Shown here: positions 1 through 9,353 of the stretch, piece after piece
Position numbering within the stretch: the first letter of the stretch is position 1
How the letters are laid out: every line of letters starts with the position of its first letter
NCBI GenBank assembly: GCA_025917655.1
Contig: CP084613.1
Coordinates: 3,164,001-3,228,000, forward strand
Length of the DNA: 64,000 nucleotides
Source of the DNA: Chlorella sorokiniana
Taxonomy: Eukaryota > Chlorophyta > Trebouxiophyceae > Chlorellales > Chlorellaceae
Reading direction: 5' to 3'
Made by a program: the position numbers and the translations under genes
Notes under the pieces: model-generated
Database searches by the model: none
Seen by the model: the letters and a program-made list of their open reading frames with translations, nothing else
What the model was told of the DNA's origin: nothing

Positions 1-1053
1 GTTGCAGCGCGCGATGGGCGACCAGGCGTCGAGACAGCGCGCACCGGGCTTCAGACCCAGGCCGCGCAGGGCGTGTGCTATGTGCGCGCTGTGCATGGCC
101 AGCTGGCCGTAAGTCCAGCTGTGCAGCACGTCGGGCGCCTCCTCGCTGGCCCACACGACAGCCGGGCGGTCGGGGTCCCGCCCTGCATGGCGGCACGGGC
201 TTGGGACAGGCGTGCCAACGGGACGCACAGGCTCTGCCATGCCGCAGGACCCCCCGTACCTGTCAGCGCGCACTCAGCAATGTTGAATCGCGCTCCAGGC
301 AGCCAGCAAACGCGGTCTGGGTCTGGGTGCAGCTCTAATATCCTGCAGTCGGTCAAACATGCGCGCGTCTGAGCTGACCGGGCCGCACCACATGTGCGCA
401 GCACCCACGGCTGGCGGCACCTGTGCGGCGGGCTGTGGAAGCGGACGCCCAGCAGCTTCAGCAGGTGCGGCCAGAAGGCCTCGGGGCTGCTGAAGGAGAG
501 GCGCTGCAGCAGGTCCCAGTCCGCTCCCGGGTCGCCCGTCCTGCACGCTTGCACCTATGAATGAATGAGAGACAGGGCTGGCAGGAGGTGCGACAAGCGC
601 GGAGGGGCATCCATCCCAGCCAAGCTGCAACTCGCCTGAGCTGCTTCCACGTCTCGTTCCCTGCCCAGCTCCTCATAAAGCGCGCGGCGTTGGTGGCTGT
701 CATGCCGCAGGGTGTGGGCGACCAGGCGGGAGGGGGCCCGCGCGCGGCTGCGTCCCACCTGGCGTATGTGGCTTGATACAACAGCTTGTGCAGCTCAAAG
801 GGATGGTCTGGGTGCAGCACATTCTTACTTATGCGGCGCCAAACCTGCAGCTTTCAAAAGTCAGCGTCGCAGGGAGAAGGCGAAAGCGCTCTGGTCGTCA
901 GCGACGCCGCCGCCCTCTCACCTGGGGTGGGTCAGCCGTGTCGGGTGCCGCCTGCAAGGTGCGGTTCAGCTCCACAAGGGTGTCGACTGCTTGTTGAACA
1001 CTCAGCCCGCATCTCTCTAGCTCAGTGGTCGACAGCGCTCGCAACTCTGCCAT
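1..1053 (-). CDS. Acyl-activating enzyme (AAE17/18 type), 5' part, off left edge
   Basis: AMP-forming acyl-activating enzyme of the plant AAE17/AAE18 subfamily, which adenylates a carboxylic acid before transfer to CoA; the family is often peroxisomal. Exons on the minus strand: 922..1053, 636..844, 421..540, 260..342, 45..182; the catalytic half lies beyond base 1. The 227 visible residues start at MAELRALSTTELERCG and cover the family's distinctive N-terminal extension (HPDHPFELHKLLYQATY, then CWLPGARFNIAEC and RPAVVW), colinear with plant AAE18. Frames are intact through all five exons. The second intron starts with GC (634-635) instead of GT. It is a tandem paralogue of the gene at 1690..5043 but has two introns that gene lacks (183..259 and 845..921). 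The family call is firm; the substrate is unknown. Confidence 0.8.
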
Positions 1054-1689
1054 GATCGGACAGCTGCGGGCGCCGAATAGCGGACGAAACGAGCGTTCAG
1101 CGGCTTCCACTGATGGAAGATAGAAATCACGGGGGCAAGCGCCCCCGAAAACGGCCCACTCACTTAGCGCTGGCGCCAACGCCGCAGAACTGTCTGCTGG
1201 TGGCGTTGTTAATGTCCACATAAGACATTTGATTCAGGTACTTTGGAACCGTTTTTCAACGTGCCCCATTCGCAGCACAGTGTGTATTGCACCACGCAAT
1301 GCACCAGGCGCTGAATACTGATGCCAGCGCTTTCCTGAGCGCCGCCTGCTCTCCTACGGCAGCTTGGACACGTGAGCATGCAAAATTCTTGACAGCAGCT
1401 TTTGCGGAGGCTGCCCAAGACAATCAACTGTTGTTCGACCTGTAGCCCACCCTTGCCTTGTACAGTGCCCCTACGACGGGCAACGGCAGTCTGTTCGTGG
1501 TGTCTACCCGCCATGCACTTTACGGTAGCACATTAAATGTGAACATTGAATATTCAAGGATGAGGGCGATGAATATATATCGAAAGGGATACAAGATGAA
1601 AGTTTGGTCTCACTTGGAAACGAACGTATTGGAAAATAGAAATGCAAGGACATGAAAGAAGTAGACAATGCTACACCTGCCTTGGTTGT
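1054..1689. other. Intergenic: upstream of first AAE gene, downstream of second
   Basis: No gene seen. The part next to 1053 should hold the promoter of the first acyl-activating-enzyme gene; it carries two copies of a GGCGTTG motif (1177-1183 as its complement, and 1202-1208) that also clusters upstream of the tandem paralogue. Bases about 1530-1660 are strikingly AT-rich for this window (for example ATGAATATATATCG near 1569). Short open frames here have no coding character. Confidence 0.5.
1177..1208. promoter_or_regulatory. GGCGTTG motif pair upstream of first AAE gene
   Basis: CAACGCC at 1177-1183 and GGCGTTG at 1202-1208, about 125-155 bases upstream of the start codon at 1053. The same heptamer occurs five times upstream of the tandem paralogue (5239-5364). 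A shared regulatory role is inference only. Confidence 0.25.
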
Positions 1690-4600
1690 TTACAACTTGC
1701 TTTCTGCACTGCAGAGCTCTGCTTTCAGTGCAGCACGTACCAGCTTGTTGCTGGCGTTGCGCGGCAGTGAGATCCGCAACAGCACCTTGTGTACCTGCGG
1801 ACGGGGCAGCCCCGGCAGCCGCGTCTTATGTGTGGGGGATATCACAGCCAGTCAGGCAAAAGATGGGGCGCCCACTCACCCTGAACAGCGGGTTGAGCCT
1901 GCTGCTGATGGCCGCCTGGCATTGTTGCTGCAGCTGGGGCGGCGTTGCCTCAGTGCCAGGACGCAGCACCAAGAACAGGAAGAGCTGCTCGGGGCCGCCG
2001 CCCGGGGTGGGAGCCGCCACAGCTGCCGCCTCCAGCACGCCCTCAACCCCCTCCACACACGCGCTCCAGCTCAACTGCCCACAAAGGGAGCAGGGCAGGC
2101 GCTGGGTGAGGCGGTCAGCATTGATGTAGGAAATTCATAATGAGAGGCAAAGGAGTGGCACAGTAGCTGTCATGAGGACCTGCCCCCTAAACCACCCCCA
2201 CCCCACCCCCACCTGAGCCGACTTTGATGCCGCCCAGGTTCATGGTGTCGTCCATCCGCCCCAGGGCGCGGTAGCAGCCCCCGCCAGCCGCTCGAACTTG
2301 TCGCCGTGGCGGCGCAGGCACCAGGCGCTCCAGGGCGGCTGCAGGGCGGGCATGCCCTCAAAGTAGAGGCGCGAGTGGTCGGCGTTGAGCAGCCGGCTGC
2401 TGGTGCCCAGGGCGGGGTCAGGATGGCTAGCTCGCCGCTGATGGCTGCAGGGGAATGCAGCAGAGGCTTAGCTACAACAGGGGGATGCCAAACGGCGGCA
2501 GCCGCGGCCGCAGACCGCGGCAGGAGCAGGCCTGGTGCAGCATGCATCGACGCACCGCACCGGTCTCCGTGGACGCTGATGGCAGCCGGCCTGCCCGGCT
2601 GCTGCACCAGAATGGCAGGGCAATGACCCACGGCTGGTGTGGAAAAGGCCGCCAGGCGCTGGGGCTGCAGCGGGCTGCCTGTCAGGAAGCTGCCGCCGAT
2701 TTCGGTGCCTGTGTCAAGGGGAAGATGGGTGCGGTGAGCACGCACCAGGGGGTGGCTGCCAGCTGGCACTGTGCCACCGCTTGCCTCCACAGGAGTCGAT
2801 GACGGGCTTGTACCCGCTTGCGCCATCAGCCACAGCACGTCGTCAGGAGCGGAGGCCTCGCCGGCGGAGCTGAAGCACCGGATGCAGCTCCAGTCCAGCC
2901 CCCGCATGCAGCCGCCGCCCGCCAGCCCTGCAGGAGGGGGCGTGGGCGCGGCCCCTGGAGCCACCGCCCACATTGTCTGCACACCTGCATGCCCCCCTTG
3001 CGCTGCGCGGGCGGCACCCACCTTGACCAGCGACGGCACCAGCCCCAGCATCGTCACGCCCGCCGCCTGCACAAAGGCGCCAAAGGCGCCGCCCTGCGGG
3101 CTGCCCTGGAACAGCGCCACCGCCGAACCGTTCAGCAGGGAGGCAAACATCAGCCAGGGGCCCAGCATCCAGCCGATGGAGGTGGGCCAGCACACCACGT
3201 CCCCGGGCGCACATCCTGGTGGAAGAAAGCATTCGCGGCGCAGCGCAGCGGGGTGACGTGGCTCCAGGGGATGGCCTTGGGCTCGCCTGCACAGTAACCA
3301 TGCCAGCTCAGCATGAAGATGAAGACAGGGCACATAAGCACATGCACTGCACAGGAATGGTCAAAATCCCACCCCCACAAACACCCACATACACACCTGT
3401 TGTACCAGACGAGAAGAGGATGAGAGCAGCATCACTGCTGCAGGCAACATGTGCCTGCTCAGCGGCCTGTGCTGTTGCCCCGGCCAGAAACTGGCCCCAG
3501 CTGCGGTCCCCTGGGCGCAGCTCCACCTGCGGCTGAGCGGGCAGCGTTTGATGCGATGATGCAGCGCACTGCAACTCCAGGACCCCTCCCCCTCCTTTAA
3601 GGGCAGAATACACACCTGCAGCTCCCCTCCAGAAGCAGGCAGCACAACAGCAGGTGGGCCGCCAGCCTCCACCACGCGCTTGAACAGAGGCAGGCTGTTG
3701 CCCCCGCGCAGAATGACGTCCTGCACGGACAGCTGTGCTGTGCTGTGCTGAGCTGGCGGGCTGGCAGGCACGCGGGTGTGCGACTGCAGTGCACTGCTGA
3801 GCCGCACGTGGCGGCGGCAGCGGCAGCACGCGCCTGAGTCAAGATGGCCCGCGCGCCTGCGATGCGGCACCGGCTAGCAATCTCAGCGGCAGAGAAGGAG
3901 TCGGCGATGCACACCGCCACGCAGCCAGCCAGCACGATGCCCAGCAGTGCGGCCACGCTGTTGGGGCATAGCGGCATATTGATGGCAACAGCGTCGCCTG
4001 CAGGCGTGCAGGGCCGGGATGGTGATTTGAGAAGCCTGACCAGGGATGTGCTCATGCCAACCAGTTGTCCCCACCTGGCTCGAGGCCAGAGCTGCGCAGA
4101 GCGTCAGCCACATGCGCGCTGCGACCAGCCAGCTCGCCGAGGCTCCAGCGCCGCAGCGTGGTGGGCTCCGCCTCGTCGGCCCACACCACAGCGGGCCGCT
4201 CGCGCTCGGCCCCTGACAGCGCGCACTCAGCGATGTTGAATCGCGCTCCAGGCAGCCAGCAAACACGGTCTGGGTCTAGGTGCAGCTCTAACATCCTGCA
4301 GTCGGTCAAACATGCGCATGTCTGAGCTGACCGGGCCGCTCGCAAGTGCACTGGCACCCACGGATGGCGGTACCTGTGCGGTGGGCTGTGGAAGCGGACG
4401 CCCAGCAGCTGCAGCAGGTGCGGCCAGAAGGCCTCGGGGCTGCTGAAGGAGAGGCGCTGCAGCAGGTCCCAGTCCGCTCCCGGGTCGCCCGTCCTGCAGC
4501 AGTCGAGCAGGACGTTCATGGCTCTCGCTGCCAGCCCAGCAGTTCTCCACGCACAGCACTCCCGCACCATGCTGGCGCCGCACCTCTGCTCCTGCCATGC

Positions 4601-5043
4601 TGCACAGCCCGGCCAGCTCTGCATGAAGCGAGCCGCATTTGTGGCTGCCATGCCGCTTTTGGTGGGGACCCAGGCCGGGGAGGGCCCAACGTCTCTGCAT
4701 ACACCACCAAAATGTGGGATGGTGACAGCAGCCAAGCAGACCAAATGGAGGGCGTCAATAGCTGTGGACAGCATCAAGCCCACAGCGCTTACCGGCATCC
4801 CAGCCCTGGTAAGTAGCGTCGAACATCAATTTGTGGAGGGAGAAGGGATGGCCGGGCTGCAGCACAGTTGAGTAGACGCGCTGCCAGATGCGAGGGAGGT
4901 GGGCACCGCTGCCGCCTGCCTCACCGCTTGCGGGCAATTCAGCGAGCACCCGAGCGAGCTTCGCCGCAACATCGGCTGCCTCTTTCACATCAATGCCACA
5001 CTGCAACAGCTGTGCTGTGGTCAGCTCACTCACGCACGGCCAT
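1690..5043 (-). CDS. Acyl-activating enzyme (AAE17/18 type), complete tandem paralogue
   Basis: AMP-forming acyl-CoA synthetase-like enzyme, about 744 residues as in plant AAE17/18. Exons (minus): 4793..5033, 4584..4692, 4374..4493, 4075..4295, 3834..3997, 3616..3720, 3397..3526, 3022..3286, 2785..2976, 2556..2708, 2213..2444, 1880..2074, 1690..1794. Seen in order: N-terminal extension, GDAVAINMP, the P-loop ILFSSGTTG, GEPKAIPW, GTEIGGSF, DDTMNLGGIK, and near the C terminus PRNASNKLVR with the usual catalytic lysine. Two donors are GC (3832-3833 and 2783-2784). Frame breaks occur near 3201, 2814, 2412, 2280 and 2055, mostly one base lost in G/C runs. The only in-frame start-like codon is GTG at 5033; an ATG at 5043 is two bases out of frame, so the start is uncertain. 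It is either a real gene with assembly errors or a young pseudogene; the even spread of similar errors in other genes favours the first. Confidence 0.78.
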
Positions 5044-6239
5044 TCCTCGTTTGACAGTGGCGCTCTTCCAAGAACCCGCTCAGGAAACCTTTGTGATTTG
5101 CGAAAAGAAGCAGTGCATGATGCGTCTCAGACTTACAGAATGTCCACCGCCTCAGCCTCAGTCGCAATTGGGAGCTTGAGTCCACGGCAGGACAGCAGGA
5201 CAGTCTTGGCTGAAAAGTACGCCGTACTACGGTGTTGCGGCGTTGGGAGACGTAGAAATACGTATCACGCGGCGTTGTCGATACCAAGGTCCCAACTGAT
5301 GCCGATCTTCCATCACTACGCACTGTAGCTCAACGCCGCGTGGGCGGGCGGCGTTGCCAACGCCGGGCGACCACCCATATCTCCCTTCACACAAATATCG
5401 CCTGTCCCTAAAGATTCACCACAAAAGGCCTGCTCATAATAATATTTGTTTATCATGCATGAAGCGCCGAAAGTGTTGATATGCTTGATCTGCCCTGCCA
5501 GTTGTGACTGCCACTAAAGCCGCTGCGCTCCTATACTGTGACTTGACCACCCACCTAGCCCTATAGTTTGAATCGAACTTGCACCATGGATGACGATATC
5601 AGCTGTGGAGATAAATGCACCTAATTTGCTGCACGTGCTGACCCAAGCCAATCTGCGGTGGAGGCGATGGTGTCGCTGATGTGGCTTGGCTCTTGACCTG
5701 GTGTTTGCTTGCCTCCAGCTCACATTGATTACAGCAAATAACCTGAACGGCGGGCGAAATGCCCAAGCTAGCATTGGTCTGTCAAAGCGTCAGAAAGTGT
5801 GCGGTGCAGTGATAACAAAACAGCTCAATCGGCAGTCACAAGTGGACAGAGCACGGGAATCAACGGTCTATTGGCCACGTTATGTTGAGGCTGCAGCTCA
5901 TGCAACAGGGTGGATCCAGTTGCACTCAGGCAGCAGCATGCATGGATGATTGGGACACAGCAGCGCAGACGCAACAGCTGCGTGGGCAGGGCACCGTGTG
6001 TACACAAGTGGGTGACGCCTGCAGCACTGCCTCCCCAGGAACGGAGCCAGATTCGCCATGCGCGAAGTGTGGCGGGCACCACAGGATCAGCAGATGCCAA
6101 CTGACTCACAAGCCCCGGCGGCCAAGGCCTCCAAACACGTCATTGCCCTGCGCCGTGCTGGGAGCCTCAACTTCCTGGAAACCTGCTTGGGATGCAGTGC
6201 AGGGGCAGGGATGAGGCAACCACATGCTGGATGAGGAGC
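5044..6239. other. Intergenic region, no confident gene
   Basis: About 1.2 kb between the second acyl-activating-enzyme gene (transcribed leftward from here) and the 3' end of the peptidoglycan-binding-domain gene. It should hold the promoter of the former. A 110-codon open frame at 5882-6214 (+) has a single cysteine/histidine cluster, CAKCGGHHRISRC, but weak codon bias and no recognisable homology, so it is not called. A TATATATA stretch at about 6246 lies just past the end of the next gene. Confidence 0.4.
5239..5364. promoter_or_regulatory. Cluster of five GGCGTTG/CAACGCC motifs upstream of second AAE gene
   Basis: Exact copies at 5239-5245, 5271-5277, 5331-5337 (complement), 5350-5356 and 5358-5364 (complement). 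The last two form a small palindrome, CGGCGTTGCCAACGCCG. They lie 200-320 bases upstream of the likely start. Two copies of the same heptamer sit upstream of the tandem paralogue. Function is inferred from position only. Confidence 0.3.
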
Positions 6240-8982
6240 CTAGCGTATATATAAACTAGCCGCTACAAGCCTGGCTGAACCTCCCACGGGCTAGGCAGCC
6301 CCATGCAGCGCACCCACCGTAGGTCTTGGGCAACAGGTGCGCCGGTTTCACCAGCTTGATGGGCTTGCTGCTAAGCACCACGGAGCCGTCGGCGTTGTAC
6401 TGCACAGGCGTTGTACTGCCCTCGTCGACGGAAGCAGGCGCCGCCGCACGGCCGCCTCCGTACGGGCTGCCGGTGTGGACGGGGCGCGGCGCCGCTGCCC
6501 GACCCGCCGGCTCCGGCACCGCTGCGTAGCTGTGGCCGGCGCCAGTGGGGGCGACTGGGGCGGGGGCTGCCGGCGAGTTGTACACATCGGTGACCCGAGA
6601 AGCGCGCAGCATGTCGCCGATCGTGGCACGCTTCTGCGGCTTGACCACCGGCACCGGCTTGGGCGGGGCGCCGGCGGACGACGGCGCTGCGGCGCCAGGC
6701 GAGCCCAGCGGCGAGGCCACGCCCGGCTTCACCACTGGCACGGGGCGGCCGCGCCGCTCCGGCGACCTCTCCAGCTCAGTGCCTGAGAGCAGGGCGCGAG
6801 GGGGCAGCGCCGCCGCGGGCTGGCCGGCTTCCACGTCGCTGAATGCGTCGGGGGAGGGGCCCGCACCCATCACCTCCACCTCCACCTCACGCGCGGGCGG
6901 CAGCGCGGGCGCAGCTGGAGCGGAAGGCTTCTGGGGGCGGGAGCCGCCGCGCAGCGCAGCCATGGGGTACCCCGCGGCCTGGAGGAGGAATGAGGGAGCG
7001 GGGCGGTGGCAAATGCGCAGTCGGCCGGGGGGGAAGCCAGCGGCGGGCAAGTGGTTTGGAAAACGTTTGCAGACAGCGAGGTGTGGTGCATGGGGCAGCA
7101 GCAGGCAGCCCCACATGAGCCGCTGCTGGCCCTCGCCCACCTCAAGGCGCCGCGTGGCCGGGTTGCCGCCACGCGCCGGCGACCCGCCGTCCCCGTCCAA
7201 GTACTGCTTCACCTGCTCCCGCACCTGCCGCCCGCCGTAGTATGTGCCTGGCGCAGAAGGGGGAATCAGGGAAGCACAGGGCTGGGGCGGAGCTGGAAGC
7301 ACTGCTCAAGCGATGGCAGGCTTCCAGGCAGCGCCCATTCGAGCGTCGCCAGCGCTGCACGCCGCTCACCATACTTGCTGCCGGTGATGGGGTCGCCCGC
7401 GGGCTTCGGCATGCCCAGAGGCAGCTTGCGAGGCGCAGGCCGCTGCGGGGGCAGCGGCAGCAGAAGCGAGCAGGCAGCTCGGTGCCATGCGAGAGCAGCA
7501 GATGGTTGCACCCCCACCACCAACACGTGTTGCTGCACCACAACCCCACAAAACAAAACAGAATCGCCGGTCACACTGCGTGGTTCCTACCTGAGGCACA
7601 GGGGTGCGCGGGGACACTTCCCCCTTCATCACTGCGATGCGCTGCTGCAGCTCCTCCTCAGACAGGCGACGAGGCTTGGCGCCAGGCACGTCGGGCGCCA
7701 GCGGCAGACGCAGGCGCCGCAGGCGCCGCAGCCGCTGCCAGGTACGCGGCCTCTTCGGCGGCGGCCTGGCGCGCAGCCAGGGCGGCCGCCGCGTTGGCGT
7801 AGTCTGGGTGGTCGTCCACGAGGGCGGTGCCAGGCACGTCACGCGGGCCCACGGCGCGGCGGCGGCGCAGCAGGCGCGTGGGCGGCGGCGCCGGCGGCTC
7901 CAGCGCGCTGCATGGCGCGGCCCGCGGCGGCGGTGGCGCCCGCCAGGCTCAGCAGGGCCCAGCGCAGCACGCGCAGAGCCTGGGGCACGCCCGGCACGGG
8001 CGGCCCTCCTGCAGGCGGGTGCTGGCCAGGTAGGCGCCCGCCACCATGGCGGCCAGGCCCAGCATGCCGTTGCCCAGGCCAGGCGGGGGGACACGCGCCA
8101 GCCCTGCGGCAGGGACGGCGGCCGCACCACCACCGCCGGCTGCGCCTGCGCCACCTGCGCTGACTGCAGAGCGGCCTCCTGCAGGGGCCGCCAGGAGGGG
8201 ACGGGTGTGAGGCGTCCAGCAGCGCTCAAGTGCTTTGTCGCTGAAGCCTCCCCGGAAGGTGCTGCGCTCCCGGTGATGTTAGCAGCCAGAGCCAGCCGCG
8301 GAAGCTGCAGCCTGCTGCACGGGGCGCACCTGCTGGCGCAGGTAGGCCCACTTGCAGTTAGAGTCGAACACGCCGGTGGCGGGCAGGCCCTGGTCGCGTT
8401 GCCACGCCTGCAGCGCGTCGCCGGTCACCGCGCCAAAGTAGCCGCTCAGCCCGTCGTCGCTGGAAAAGTAGCCCTGCTCAGCCAGGTAGGCCTGCGCAGC
8501 GACGAGACGGGAAAAAGGCGGCAGGGTGGAGTGGCGCGGCGGTGGGGACCAGGGCAGCCGCTGCGCTGCCGCTGCGATGCCGCTGCAGCTGCGTGGCAGG
8601 GCAGGGCCCCGGCCGCACCTGCAATGCCATCACGTCGTCTCCAAACGTGCCCTGCTTCAGCGCCCGCTCCCAAACTCGTGCACCTGCGCGCCCTTGAGGC
8701 GCAGGCGCGCCACCCGGGTCTTGTACTGGTAAGGCGCCAGCTGCGGTAGCGAGGCACGCGGGAGGGGCGCCAGCAAGGTCAACGCACTGTGGGGCCGCCA
8801 GGGTGCGCGGGCTCAACTTTGGAGGCTGCTCCTGCCATGCCTTACACCCTGCTGCCTGCATGCCCGCGCCCGCAAACAAGGCTGTCAGCTGTCGAGCTCG
8901 AGCGCGGGGACGTGGCGGGCTGGGCGCCGCCCCTCACCAGGCTGCGAACCACCGTGGATTTCCTGCCTTGGGGCCTGATCAT
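6240..8982 (-). CDS. Peptidoglycan-binding (PGBD-like) domain protein with one membrane segment
   Basis: Likely exons (minus): 8938..8982, 8620..8740, 8330..8491, 7591..8178, 7370..7442, 7141..7248, 6978 down to 6318, and perhaps 6240..6274. The start MIRPQGRKSTVVRSL is basic and serine-rich, like an organelle transit peptide. A canonical peptidoglycan-binding fold follows across an intron: ALKQGTFGDDVMALQ, then AEQGYFSSDDG, then LQAWQRDQGLPATGVFDSNC. A hydrophobic stretch GNGMLGLAAMVAGAYLA suggests one membrane span, followed by an Ala-rich coiled region, GMPKPAGDPITGSKYG, GGRQVREQVKQYLDGD and a Pro/Ala-rich tail with PVPVVKP repeats. Plant plastid proteins with this domain exist (for example pTAC5), so a plastid role is plausible but unproven. 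Frames break about four times in G/C runs (near 8661, 8104 and 8010). The domain call is secure; the first and last exons are tentative. Confidence 0.68.
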
Positions 8983-9353
8983 GCGTGCGCCTGCATCAGA
9001 AACACGTAGCAGACGGCAGGGTTTTGGCTCCGGGTGATCAGATGGAAGCGTGCTGCTGTTGGCATCCTCTCACCTTGGCGCAGGCCCAGCCCACGATTGG
9101 GCGCTGCAATCCTCATGCTGTGTGCGTAACTGGTGCCCGCGCAGCTCGAGGCCTCCCACCCGAAACTTGAATTTTGGCGGGTGCAGGCAGGTGACTCCCG
9201 CAGGCAAGACAACGTTTTCACGACTGTAAAACTGTCTCCAAACTATGTGGGCTGCCCCGGCATGCCATGGGATGAGCTGGCAAAGTCTGTGGAAAATTTT
9301 GGTATCGAGTTTGAAAGCCTCCCAGCAGCGGATTTTCGGTCTGCGGCACTATC
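8983..9353. other. Divergent promoter region (PGBD protein / allantoinase)
   Basis: About 370 bases between two start codons facing away from each other. No further gene is supported. No clear TATA element was recognised. Confidence 0.4.

Noticed and set aside
274-630. Long open frames on both strands throughout exons, some over 300 codons
   Set aside because: High GC makes stops rare in all six frames; frames without family homology that overlap assigned exons were treated as shadows.
1690-5043. Firm pseudogene call for the second acyl-activating-enzyme gene
   Set aside because: Its frame breaks are of the same kind and density as in essential genes nearby, so assembly error explains them at least as well.
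5555-5640. Possible tRNA on the minus strand with a GTTCGATTC T-loop-like element near 5571
   Set aside because: The flanking bases do not form a T stem, no matching acceptor stem or A box could be found, and no cloverleaf results.
5882-6214. 110-codon open frame with a Cys/His cluster like a retroviral-type zinc knuckle
   Set aside because: Spacing is CX2CX3HX4C, one residue short of the knuckle pattern, codon bias is weak and no capsid, protease or polymerase sequence lies nearby.
7842-8160. Separate plus-strand gene in the Arg/Gly-rich open frames opposite the PGBD gene
   Set aside because: They are antisense shadows of the Ala-rich exon, with no initiator context, splice pattern or homology.
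8446-8757. Reading the PGBD gene's second exon in the frame that needs no frame break
   Set aside because: That frame has poor third-position GC (many A/T), whereas LAPYQYKTRVARLRLKGAQ in the other frame has typical codon use and joins exon 1 in phase; a one-base loss fits the window-wide pattern better.
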